8,569 nt of DNA from Crocinitomicaceae bacterium (GCA_013215515.1 JABSPC010000128.1:1-8569), one strand, 5' to 3'. Positions 1 through 6,548 are shown, numbered from the stretch's first letter. Translations and numbers: made by a program. The notes: generated by a model not told the origin, from the letters alone.

Positions 1-185
1 CTCCAAAAGGTTAACTCTACTTCCGAAACCTGTACTTCTGCCTTCAAATTCTTATTCAGCTCAGAGATGGCGATATTGCATATGTCATCTTTATAGACCC
101 AGAGCAAAAGGCTAATTAGTAGGAATAGCCCAGTGATGATTCCGAAAAACCACAGCGTAAATTTATACAGGCGCCGTTTCCACAT
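1..185 (-). CDS. AsmA-like envelope protein, N-terminal fragment (runs off left edge)
   Basis: An open frame starts at an ATG (183-185) and continues without a stop to base 1, giving 61 visible residues. The peptide begins MWKRRLYKF, has one strongly hydrophobic membrane segment at about residues 10-30, then a YKDD turn and a stretch ISELNKNLKAEVQVSEVELTF. A short basic cytoplasmic tail, one helix, a charged break, then a 'lysine-rich, N-x-x-L-x-A-x-V-x-V-x-x-V-x-L-x-F' strand is the usual opening of Bacteroidota AsmA/TamB-related proteins, which are anchored in the inner membrane with a long beta-rich periplasmic part involved in envelope lipid or outer-membrane homeostasis. The family call is inference from this short N-terminus; the rest of the protein lies outside the window. 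The gene is divergent from the sugar kinase gene on the other side of a 222-base spacer. Confidence 0.62.
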   Translation of the reverse strand, partial: MWKRRLYKFTLWFFGIITGLFLLISLLLWVYKDDICNIAISELNKNLKAEVQVSEVELTFW

Positions 186-334
186 GAAACAAATTTATTT
201 GATTAAAGCCTTACCCTTGGAGAGAGTTTCATTATTTATTAACGCGTTCATGTGTGGATTGTTACTTCTGACGCGGGATTTAACATAGTTTTAAGGTTTA
301 AACAAACCAGAAATTCGTGTTTACAATTGCCGTA

Positions 335-358
335 TTTTTGAATTTTTGAATCATTGAA
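335..358 (+). repeat. Three tandem 8-base units upstream of the kinase promoter
   Basis: Bases 335-342 and 343-350 are identical (TTTTTGAA). Bases 351-358 (TCATTGAA) are a third unit with two differences. The last unit contains the TTG proposed as the -33 element of the following promoter, and each unit carries its own TTG at the same place. It could be chance in AT-rich DNA, or a small binding-site array. Confidence 0.5.
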
Positions 359-385
359 TTAACCCGTATTTTCTTTTTACCTTTG
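354..385 (+). promoter_or_regulatory. Bacteroidota-type promoter for the kinase-DUF349 operon
   Basis: TACCTTTG at 378-385 fits the Bacteroidota -7 consensus TAnnTTTG exactly. A TTG at 354-356 lies 21 bases upstream, within the usual spacing for the -33 element. Transcription would start a few bases downstream, leaving a short leader of roughly 15-20 bases before the ATG at 408. The leader is A-rich with no Shine-Dalgarno motif, which is normal for this phylum. The position, immediately upstream of the first gene of a tight same-strand gene run, supports the call. Confidence 0.7.
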
Positions 386-407
386 CGCGAAGAATTAAAA
401 CAATAAA

Positions 408-1337
408 ATGAGTTTACTTACAGTAGGATCAGTGGCCTTTGACGCAATCGAAACGCCATTTGGTAAAACAGATAAAATAATTGGTGGAGCCGCAACTTAT
501 ATTGCATTGGCTGCCGCTTTCTACAACAATGATCAAAAAATCGTATCAGTAGTAGGAGAGGATTTTCCAGACGAAATGTTGGAAGAGCTCAAGAGCAGAA
601 ATGTAGATATTGAAGGTTTGCAAATCAAACAAGGTGAAAAGACTTTCTTTTGGTCAGGTAAATATCACAATGATATGAACTCAAGAGATACATTGGTTAC
701 TGAATTAAACGTTCTTGAGCACTTTGATCCAATCATTCCAGCTAGTTACCAGGGAGTTGATTACTTGATGCTAGGAAACCTAAGCCCTCAAGTTCAACGC
801 CAAGTTATTGAGCGTTTAACAGAAAGACCTAAGTTAATCGCAATGGATACGATGAATTTCTGGATGGACATCGCAATTGATGATTTGAAAGAAACAATAA
901 AGTTAATTGACGTATTGATCATCAACGATGAGGAAGCACGTCAGCTTTCGGGAGAATATTCATTGGTTAAAGCTTCGAAGATTATTCGCGCAATGGGCCC
1001 TAAATACTTGATCGTCAAAAAAGGTGAACACGGCGCATTGTTATTTCACAATGACAATATCTTCTTTGCTCCTGCTCTTCCATTGGAAGAAGTTTTTGAT
1101 CCAACTGGAGCTGGTGACACCTTCGCTGGTGGATTCATGGGGCACATCGCAAGTACAGATGATGCTTCATTCGAAAATATGAAACGTGCAATTATCAATG
1201 GTTCAGCATTGGCTTCTTTCTGTGTAGAGGAGTTCGGAACGAATCGATTGATGAATATTAATACAAAAGATCTTGAAGAGCGTATCGAGAAATTCGTTGC
1301 ATTGACGAATTTCGATATGGAACAAGTGATCAGTTAG
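408..1337 (+). CDS. PfkB/ribokinase-family sugar kinase
   Basis: This 309-residue protein has the full layout of a PfkB-family kinase, which transfers the ATP gamma-phosphate to a sugar or nucleoside hydroxyl in the cytoplasm. The glycine pair of the substrate-binding N-terminal motif is at residues 26-27 (IIGGAATYIA). The N-x-x-E motif that helps bind Mg-phosphate is at N173-E176 (LIINDEEAR). The C-terminal PfkB signature DPTGAGDTFAGGF is at 231-243, with the anion-hole GAG and the presumed catalytic base D237. Length is typical. The substrate cannot be read from sequence; it looks like one of the uncharacterised ribokinase-like subgroups rather than a clear fructokinase or ribokinase. The ATG at 408 fits the promoter just upstream and leaves the first beta strand (LLTVGSVAFD) intact. 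The next gene starts 6 bases after the stop, so the two are almost surely co-transcribed. Confidence 0.9.
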   Translation: MSLLTVGSVAFDAIETPFGKTDKIIGGAATYIALAAAFYNNDQKIVSVVGEDFPDEMLEELKSRNVDIEGLQIKQGEKTFFWSGKYHNDMNSRDTLVTELNVLEHFDPIIPASYQGVDYLMLGNLSPQVQRQVIERLTERPKLIAMDTMNFWMDIAIDDLKETIKLIDVLIINDEEARQLSGEYSLVKASKIIRAMGPKYLIVKKGEHGALLFHNDNIFFAPALPLEEVFDPTGAGDTFAGGFMGHIASTDDASFENMKRAIINGSALASFCVEEFGTNRLMNINTKDLEERIEKFVALTNFDMEQVIS

Positions 1338-1343
1338 TCGATT

Positions 1344-3425
1344 ATGGAAAGCGTAGAATTTATAGAACAGTTAAAAGCCCTTGTTGCAAATGAAAACCCT
1401 TTAAAGGTTAGTAACGAGGTCAATGATTTAAGAACGAAGTTTAACGACTTCATGTTAAAGCAAGGTGAAGACACAAACCTGTCTAATGGGGAACCGATAG
1501 ATATCGGTTCAACAGAAGAAGATACGAAAGTATTTGAAGAGGAATCCACAGAAGAAGTTGCGGAAGCAACTGATAGGGAATCGACAGATGACCAAACTCA
1601 AGTTGCACCTACAGAGGACGCTCAGGTTGAGGAGCCGCCTTCTATAGAAGAACAATCTGAAGTCGTTCCAACTGATGAGCAAATCGAAGACGCAACTGTT
1701 GAAGCCGTTGTTAACGACACTCAGGATTCTGAAGAAGAAGTTGCGAAAGCAACTGATGGGGAATCCACAGATGACCAAACTCCAGTTGCACCTGCCGAAG
1801 ATGCTGCAGTTGAGCCTGTGGTAAATGACGAGAAGATTCCTTCTATTGAAGAAGCCGAAATCGAAACTGTTACAGAAGACTCGATTGTTCTTGACCCAAC
1901 AGATAACAGCTCTATAAAAGATGCTTTTTACGCCATTTACAATGAATTCAAGGCAAAGAAAAAAGCTGTAATTGACGAACGTAATTCATTAGAGACAACA
2001 AACCTTAAAGAAAAACAAGCATTGATTACGCGACTCCGTGAAGTTGTAACCAAAGAAGAAAATATTGGAAGTGCTTTTGCGGCATTCAAAGAAATTCAAG
2101 AAAAATGGAAAGCTGTTGGTGATATCCCAAGAGCAAACCGCAGTGAAATTCAGGCTGAGTACTCTAAACTTTTAGAAGACTTTTTCTATAACATTAAAAT
2201 ATACAAGGAGCTTAAAGATCACGATTTCAACCGTAACTACCAGTTGAAAACAGAAATCATAGAAAAATTGAAATCTCTAATTGAGTTGAAAAACATCAAG
2301 GATCTTGAAACTAAATTAAAGGCAATTCAAAACGACTGGGAAGACATCGGACCTGTTCCAAACGATAAATGGGAAGAGGTTAAAGATGCATATTGGACTG
2401 AGGTTCGATCTTCTTACGACAGAATCAACCGTTTTTATGACGATAGAAGAGTTCAACAACAAGACAACTTAAAAAAGAAAGAAGAATTGCTTTCTCTAGT
2501 TAAGGAACTTGCAGCAACTGTCCCAACACTTGAAACGGTAAAAGAATGGGATTCAAAAACTTCAGCAGTATTAGATGTTCAGAAAAATTGGAAATCTGTT
2601 GGATTTGGACCTAAAAAAGAGAATGAAGTTATTTGGAAAGCTTTTAGATCTGCCTGTGACGAATTCTTCAATGCGAAGAAAGAGTTCTTTGGAAAAGTGA
2701 ACGAGCAGTTTGATGGCGTAGCAAAACAAAAGCAAGCACTTATTGACAAAGCAGTGGCGTTGAAATCTTCTAAAGATTGGAAGGAAACTTCGAATCAATT
2801 GATTCAATTGCAAAAGCAGTGGAAGACTTTAGGCCACGCTGGAAGAAAGAATGAGCAAAAGCTATGGAAAGCTTTTAGAACGGCTTGTGACGACTTCTTT
2901 AATTCTAGAAACTCTCACTTCAGTGAGCAAGATAAGGCCTACGAGGATAACTTAACGGCTAAAAATAACTTATTGACGGAGATCGATAAAACGAAACTTC
3001 CAGAAGATAAAAAAGAGGCTCTTGCCATTTTGAGAGAGTTTTCGGACAAATTCAATACTATTGGTCGCGTACCAATGAAGAGTAAGGATGCTGTTTTCAA
3101 ATCTTTTAAAGATGCCATGGATAAGCAATATGGTGCTTTAAAGATGGATGGTAAAGAAAAAGATGCAATCATGTTCCAGGCTAAAATTGACACAATGAAG
3201 TCGAGTCCAAGGGCAACGGATCTATTCTGGGGAATGAAACAAGACTTAAGAAAAGAGATTGATAAGCAAATGAAGGAAATCAATCTTCTTGAAAACAACC
3301 TTGGATTCTTTGCGAAGAGCAAAGGTGCTGATGCTTTGAAAAAAGACGTTGAAAATAAAGTCGACCGTGCGAAGGAAAAAATCGACGAAATCAAGCAAAA
3401 ACTAAAAATGGTGCCAAATGAATAG
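1344..3425 (+). CDS. DUF349-repeat protein with acidic repetitive N-terminus
   Basis: This 693-residue cytoplasmic-looking protein has no signal peptide or membrane segment. Residues about 40-190 are an acidic, Glu/Thr/Asp/Val-rich, presumably disordered region with an internal duplication. From about 195 to 600 there are five helical repeats of 77-84 residues, each marked by an aromatic residue followed by a glycine turn: KWKAVGDIP (W255), DWEDIGPVP (W332), NWKSVGFGP (W416), QWKTLGHAG (W493) and KFNTIGRVP, where F570 replaces the Trp. Each is followed by a W/F-x-x-F or similar helix (for example LWKAFRTACDDFF). This is the DUF349 pattern, a family of unknown function. The C-terminus (about 625-690) is Lys/Glu-rich and likely coiled coil. 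It is the second gene of the kinase operon, and its last 8 bases overlap the next start. The repeat family is confident; the role is unknown. Confidence 0.88.
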   Translation: MESVEFIEQLKALVANENPLKVSNEVNDLRTKFNDFMLKQGEDTNLSNGEPIDIGSTEEDTKVFEEESTEEVAEATDRESTDDQTQVAPTEDAQVEEPPSIEEQSEVVPTDEQIEDATVEAVVNDTQDSEEEVAKATDGESTDDQTPVAPAEDAAVEPVVNDEKIPSIEEAEIETVTEDSIVLDPTDNSSIKDAFYAIYNEFKAKKKAVIDERNSLETTNLKEKQALITRLREVVTKEENIGSAFAAFKEIQEKWKAVGDIPRANRSEIQAEYSKLLEDFFYNIKIYKELKDHDFNRNYQLKTEIIEKLKSLIELKNIKDLETKLKAIQNDWEDIGPVPNDKWEEVKDAYWTEVRSSYDRINRFYDDRRVQQQDNLKKKEELLSLVKELAATVPTLETVKEWDSKTSAVLDVQKNWKSVGFGPKKENEVIWKAFRSACDEFFNAKKEFFGKVNEQFDGVAKQKQALIDKAVALKSSKDWKETSNQLIQLQKQWKTLGHAGRKNEQKLWKAFRTACDDFFNSRNSHFSEQDKAYEDNLTAKNNLLTEIDKTKLPEDKKEALAILREFSDKFNTIGRVPMKSKDAVFKSFKDAMDKQYGALKMDGKEKDAIMFQAKIDTMKSSPRATDLFWGMKQDLRKEIDKQMKEINLLENNLGFFAKSKGADALKKDVENKVDRAKEKIDEIKQKLKMVPNE
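1551..1631 (+). repeat. 81-base direct repeat, copy 1 (inside DUF349 gene)
   Basis: Encodes residues 70-96 of the DUF349 protein (EEVAEATDRESTDDQTQVAP and seven more). It matches bases 1734-1814 in the same reading frame with 11 differences over 81 bases by eye; the offset is exactly 183 bases (61 codons). Looks like an in-frame duplication within the acidic tail. Confidence 0.85.
1734..1814 (+). repeat. 81-base direct repeat, copy 2 (inside DUF349 gene)
   Basis: Encodes residues 131-157 (EEVAKATDGESTDDQTPVAP and seven more), differing from copy 1 at 5 of 27 residues. Looser echoes lie nearby: VVND occurs at 122-125 and 159-162, and PSIEE at 99-103 and 166-170. The duplicated module may therefore be longer than the well-conserved 81 bases. 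Confidence 0.85.
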
Positions 3426-3666
3426 AACTGTTAATACTTTTTTAATTGGAATTCTTCTATTAACATCATTTATATCAATCTATGTAGGTTTTAATATGCC
3501 TATTACATTTTTACGTTGTACTGGTGAGTACCTTCCTTATAAGGAGGAAATATTCTTAGGCTTAGGGCTTTTGGTTTTCATCATAGTTCTCCGAAAAGCA
3601 ATCCGCCGTTGGATGGGGATTCGAATCGTAAGTAGAACACATAAATTCAAATGGACACAGCAGTAA
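3418..3666 (+). CDS. Small two-helix membrane protein, unknown function
   Basis: This 82-residue protein starts at an ATG lying inside the last codons of the DUF349 gene (8-base overlap, shifted frame) and ends 16 bases inside the following gene. It has a hydrophobic helix at about residues 6-26, a short loop with one Cys (FLRCTGEYLPYKEE, 31-44), a second helix at about 44-58 (EIFLGLGLLVFIIVL) and a basic tail (RKAIRRWMGIRIVSR). The positive-inside rule places both ends in the cytoplasm with the loop outside. I do not recognise the family. It is accepted as a gene because it fills the gap between its neighbours exactly, with overlapping junctions on both sides typical of translational coupling, and because its sequence has a coherent membrane-protein layout. 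Confidence 0.72.
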   Translation: MNRTVNTFLIGILLLTSFISIYVGFNMPITFLRCTGEYLPYKEEIFLGLGLLVFIIVLRKAIRRWMGIRIVSRTHKFKWTQQ

Positions 3667-4115
3667 GTTTAAAGCGTAAGAAGCGCGTTGTTACGTATTT
3701 AGCCCTTGAAACTATTGTTATGCTTTTCGCTGGCATTGTTCTTTATAAACTTACTCCTCATGCACTTTTTCCAGCAGCAGCCTACTTATTCGGAGCTCTG
3801 GACAACTTACTATTGGCTCTCGTCAAAGCGTCATACCGAGTTGCCCTTTCGTCTAAAGCGCTAATTGTTGCAGATCGCGAAGTGATTGTTTTGTACTTCA
3901 CAGGACTTAGAAAGGTCAGTATTCATCAACAAACTGTTTATTTCGATTACATCAAAAATCTTCAACTGTCGTTCCCGTTGGATTGCATTCAGGAAGAGTC
4001 TCAGGAAGAGTTCTTTGAAATGTTAGAAGCCCAATTGGATAGAGACAAAGTATTCTTTTCTAAAGTAGCTTCAACGAACGCGGCTACAGTTGAAAAAATT
4101 AAAGCTGGAATTTAG
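3651..4115 (+). CDS. Membrane protein, two helices plus cytoplasmic domain, unknown function
   Basis: A 154-residue protein whose ATG at 3651 lies 16 bases before the previous gene's stop. A basic start (LKRKKR, residues 8-13) precedes two hydrophobic helices at about 14-33 and 39-59. The remaining 95 residues are soluble: a run of short strands (VALSSKALIVADREVIVLYF, then KVSIHQQTVYFDYIKNLQLSF) followed by an acidic amphipathic helix (EESQEEFFEMLEAQLD). Two membrane helices followed by strands and a terminal helix recall bacterial PH-like membrane proteins, but this is only a fold-level guess; I see no diagnostic motif. It is the last gene of the operon begun by the kinase; 60 bases separate it from the next gene. 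I see no convincing terminator hairpin in that gap. Confidence 0.75.
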   Translation: MDTAVSLKRKKRVVTYLALETIVMLFAGIVLYKLTPHALFPAAAYLFGALDNLLLALVKASYRVALSSKALIVADREVIVLYFTGLRKVSIHQQTVYFDYIKNLQLSFPLDCIQEESQEEFFEMLEAQLDRDKVFFSKVASTNAATVEKIKAGI

Positions 4116-4163
4116 TCTTCCTTCCCTTTAAAAGATCTCCCCTAAAAACGGTCTAATTTTCGC

Positions 4164-4170
4164 TATCTTG
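4164..4170 (+). promoter_or_regulatory. Possible weak -7 box for the LD-carboxypeptidase gene
   Basis: TATCTTG lies 5 bases before the ATG at 4176 and resembles TAnnTTTG with one T missing. There is no TTG at the expected -33 distance. If it is used, the transcript would be nearly leaderless for the ATG at 4176, or would favour the second ATG at 4185. The gene may instead be read from the upstream operon. Confidence 0.25.
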
Positions 4171-4175
4171 ATCTC

Positions 4176-5210
4176 ATGAAAAAAATGAGCCGTCGAGATT
4201 TTGTTCCATTGCTAGGTACCGCATTAGTTGGAGGCGCGATGTTATCTTTTACTGAAAAGTCAAAATATCTTATTGAAATGCCACAGGAGTTTAATCCTCC
4301 TCCACGTTTAAACCCAGGCGATATTGTAGGGATTTGTGCACCAGCAGGTACTATTCGTAGAGACAGTGAAGTTGCAGGTTTTCAAAAGGTCATTCACGAA
4401 ATGGGCTTTGAAACAAAGATTGGGAAGAACATCAAAAACAAGTACGGATATCTTGCTGGAACAGATGATGAACGCGCAGCAGATTTCATGGAAATGATCA
4501 AAGATGAAGATGTAAAAGCCATTTTCTTTCTTCGTGGAGGGTGGGGATGCGCTCGATTACTTCCACTGTTGGATTTTGATACTATTCAGCGTAATCCTAA
4601 GATTATCATGGGCTTTAGTGACATTACTACATTGCTGAATGCAATCACCGAAAAAACAAAAATGATCACCTTTCATGGCCCAAGCGGCAATTCATCTTGG
4701 AACAATTATTCAGTGAATTACATTAAAAAGCTCCTCGTAGAAGCAATGGTCTTCACGTATGAAAACAAGCCTGGGGATTCTGAAATTTGGACCTATTCAA
4801 AAGGTACAGCTATTGGTGAAATCGTAGGAGGAAACCTAAGTGTGTTAACTAGCTTAATCGGCTCCGATTATTTGCCATCGTGGGAGAATAAAATTCTCTT
4901 TCTTGAAGATGTAGCGGAAGAACCCTATAGCATAGATCGAATGCTAATGCAATTAAAACTAAATGGTGCTTTTAATCAAGTCAGAGGCGTGATCCTTGGG
5001 AATTTCAGGAAATGCTTTGCTGAAGAACCCGATCGTTCCTTTACATTAGAAGAAGTCTTTGATCAGTATTTTTCAGGCTTGGATATTCCTGTTTTTTATG
5101 GCGCACAAATTGGGCATACGGTTAATAAAATAACGCTTCCTGTTGGCTCACGAGTCAGAATGGATGCGGATAAAGGATTGATTAGTTTACTGCAAATGGC
5201 GGTTTACTAA
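4176..5210 (+). CDS. LD-carboxypeptidase, peptidase family S66, with Tat-type signal
   Basis: The core from residue 44 on (LNPGDIVGICAPAG) matches the LdcA family, which removes the terminal D-alanine from murein tetrapeptides during peptidoglycan recycling. Family landmarks are present: RGGWGCARLLPLLDFD at 120-135, the nucleophile elbow GFSDIT with Ser148, the strand HGPSGN at 167-172, GGNLSVLTSLIG at 218-229, the catalytic Glu244 in LFLEDVAEEPY, and the catalytic His314 in QIGHTVNKITLPVG. The triad is thus complete by comparison with E. coli and Pseudomonas LdcA. E. coli LdcA lacks a leader, but here residues 1-25 read MKKMSRRDFVPLLGTALVGG and onward, with SRRDFV matching the twin-arginine motif, a short hydrophobic stretch and then FTEK. 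This suggests folded export to the periplasm. A second ATG at 4185 (Met4) would keep the Tat motif. Related S66 enzymes (MccF) confer microcin C resistance, but the neighbours do not point that way. Confidence 0.9.
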   Translation: MKKMSRRDFVPLLGTALVGGAMLSFTEKSKYLIEMPQEFNPPPRLNPGDIVGICAPAGTIRRDSEVAGFQKVIHEMGFETKIGKNIKNKYGYLAGTDDERAADFMEMIKDEDVKAIFFLRGGWGCARLLPLLDFDTIQRNPKIIMGFSDITTLLNAITEKTKMITFHGPSGNSSWNNYSVNYIKKLLVEAMVFTYENKPGDSEIWTYSKGTAIGEIVGGNLSVLTSLIGSDYLPSWENKILFLEDVAEEPYSIDRMLMQLKLNGAFNQVRGVILGNFRKCFAEEPDRSFTLEEVFDQYFSGLDIPVFYGAQIGHTVNKITLPVGSRVRMDADKGLISLLQMAVY

Positions 5211-5237
5211 ATAGTTAGCACTAAGTAAAACTGACCA

Positions 5238-5825
5238 ATGAAATATTTGTTGAATACATTATTAGTTTTAATTACAATCACCAGCTATTCTCAATACGAT
5301 AGCCTAGCCAATCTATTCTTTGAATTACCCATAAACGAATCCAGGGATTCCATTTCTACTTTCTGTGATAGTAGCGATCTGTTTAAAAAGAAAAAGTCAT
5401 CACATATATCCACTCGAGACGGTAAAACTCTGAAGACATATTATGGAAAATTAATAACAGTAGATGATCAATTCATTGAAAAAAATATCGATTCTGCAAA
5501 AATTCAAATTTCTACTGGATCAACTTGGGATGAAGAAAATTCCGTCAGCTTATATATCGTTCCAATCACAAGTTATTTCTACTTCTCACAAAAAGAATCA
5601 GCTGAAAAATATTATAAAGAAATAGCGGTTCAAATGACCTTATACACAAACGAAACGACACCTCGTTATACAGTTTATTTTGAAGACGAATTGGTCGGAT
5701 ACGGGCAAAATTGGTCTCAACTGAACGATCCAATTAGTGGGTTAAGCATTACTTTTGAGAGAGGTTTCGAAAATAAATACTATCAAGTCACCGTAGAACT
5801 TATGCGGTATGAATTACCTCACTAA
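5238..5825 (+). CDS. Secreted protein of unknown function
   Basis: A 195-residue protein with a clear signal peptide: MKYLLNTLLVLITITSYSQ, with cleavage most likely just before or after Q19, as in many Bacteroidota exported proteins. The mature part is charged and rich in Tyr, Ser and Thr with alternating strand-like stretches (SVSLYIVPITSYFYF at 102-116, VQMTLYTNE at 131-139, RYTVYFEDE at 143-151, YYQVTVELMRYEL at 181-193). It suggests a small beta-rich periplasmic or outer-membrane-associated domain. There is one Cys (C43), a KKKK patch at 50-53, no lipobox and no C-terminal sorting domain. I do not recognise the family. It begins 27 bases after the LD-carboxypeptidase gene and has no promoter box of its own that I can see, so it may be co-transcribed with it. 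Its stop codon overlaps that of the convergent gene. Confidence 0.8.
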   Translation: MKYLLNTLLVLITITSYSQYDSLANLFFELPINESRDSISTFCDSSDLFKKKKSSHISTRDGKTLKTYYGKLITVDDQFIEKNIDSAKIQISTGSTWDEENSVSLYIVPITSYFYFSQKESAEKYYKEIAVQMTLYTNETTPRYTVYFEDELVGYGQNWSQLNDPISGLSITFERGFENKYYQVTVELMRYELPH

Positions 5826-6496
5826 TTCTTCACCACCCGTAAAACAACTATTTGATTTAAATCCGTTTCAACCTTCATCAAGTACATCCCCGGTGCCCCA
5901 TTTAAATCAACCTTAATTTCATCTGTATTCGACTTATTAAACACCACAACTTCTTGACCGTCTAGAGTGAATACTTTAACCGAAACTGTTCCATATAATT
6001 GGCCCAAATCAACAATCACTTCGCCATCTGTTGGATTAGGATAAAAGTTCAGTGATTTCCGTAAACTCTCTTCAATCCCTAGCATGTCAGCGTTGTAATT
6101 GTCTTCGATAGTTAAATTAAGATTCAATGTAGCGAGCGAATCGCAACCGCTCGAATTCCGCAATTTTGCTGTATACGTACCACTGGAAGTATATGTTATT
6201 CCATTAGCGTCCCATATATATGAATCACATGCGCTTACATTTTCCGAACCTGAACTTTTTTGACCAATTCTGAGGTTCAATGTATGCGAATAAGAGCACC
6301 CATATTCATTTGTCAACGATTCGGTTATATATGTACTAGATCTATATGTTCTACCATTTGCAGGCCAAGTATAAGAATCGCAGGCCAAAACATTGGTCGT
6401 CAAATCACTTAGACCATCGCCACAGTTTTGGGCATAAATATTAAAAATAGAAAGAAAAGCAATCGAAGTGAGCGCAATTCGTAGCATAGTTATCAT
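5822..6496 (-). CDS. Short type IX secretion substrate: two tandem modules plus sorting domain
   Basis: From the ATG at 6494-6496 the protein is 224 residues. The frame stays open to a TTG at 6502 but two ATGs follow (6496 and 6487), and both leave a good signal peptide ending FNIYAQ, so an ATG start is preferred. Two copies of a module follow: ACDSYTWPANGRTYRSSTY...GCSYSHTLNLRI at about 38-77 and ACDSYIWDANGITYTSSGTY...GCDSLATLNLNLTI at about 89-130. This repeat type, with paired Cys, is familiar from large Bacteroidota surface proteins. The last 75 residues form a type A Por/type IX sorting domain: LNFYPNPTDGEVIVDL, KVFTLDGQEVV, VDLNGAPGMYLMKVET and the terminal VVLRVVKN. It should cross the outer membrane by the type IX system and have the tail removed. 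It is unusually short for a protein with such modules, with no enzymatic or adhesin domain between them. The two modules probably each have a disulphide. Confidence 0.88.
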   Translation of the reverse strand: MITMLRIALTSIAFLSIFNIYAQNCGDGLSDLTTNVLACDSYTWPANGRTYRSSTYITESLTNEYGCSYSHTLNLRIGQKSSGSENVSACDSYIWDANGITYTSSGTYTAKLRNSSGCDSLATLNLNLTIEDNYNADMLGIEESLRKSLNFYPNPTDGEVIVDLGQLYGTVSVKVFTLDGQEVVVFNKSNTDEIKVDLNGAPGMYLMKVETDLNQIVVLRVVKN

Positions 6497-6517
6497 GAGC
6501 AAAAATTCGTTAACGCT

Positions 6518-6548
6518 TAAAAATAGTGAGAAGAGTAATTCAAAGCAA
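6518..6548 (-). promoter_or_regulatory. Candidate promoter for the type IX substrate gene
   Basis: On the minus strand, TATTTTTA (6525 down to 6518) matches TAnnTTTG in all but the last base. A TTG at 6548-6546 lies 20 bases upstream, within the normal -33 to -7 spacing. Transcription would begin shortly before the ATG at 6496. The spacer to the upstream gene is 118-124 bases, which leaves room for its own promoter. The match is imperfect. Confidence 0.35.

Noticed and set aside
190..197. Minus-strand TAAATTTG as a -7 box for the AsmA-like gene
   Set aside because: It matches TAnnTTTG but sits only 4 bases before the ATG, and no TTG lies at the right -33 distance, so it is not supported as a promoter.
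295..308. Inverted repeat GGTTT-aaac-AAACC in the divergent spacer
   Set aside because: A 5-base AT-rich stem with no T-run; too weak to be called a terminator or operator.
1334..1778. Minus-strand open frames opposite the DUF349 N-terminal region
   Set aside because: They are antisense to the acidic repetitive tail, have low-complexity Phe/Ser/Cys-rich translations, and no promoter or homologous-looking domain.
2571..3394. Minus-strand open frames opposite the DUF349 repeats
   Set aside because: Antisense shadows of Lys/Glu-rich coding sequence, with Phe/Leu/Ser-rich translations and no independent support.
4176..5210. Microcin C self-immunity (MccF-like) role for the S66 protein
   Set aside because: No microcin biosynthesis or export genes are nearby and the sequence fits the murein LD-carboxypeptidase pattern at least as well.
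6497..6502. TTG at 6502 as start of the type IX substrate gene
   Set aside because: Two in-frame ATGs follow within 15 bases and both preserve the signal peptide, so TTG is less likely.
6508..6515. Palindrome CGTTAACG upstream of the type IX substrate gene
   Set aside because: An isolated 8-base palindrome is expected by chance and has no second copy nearby.
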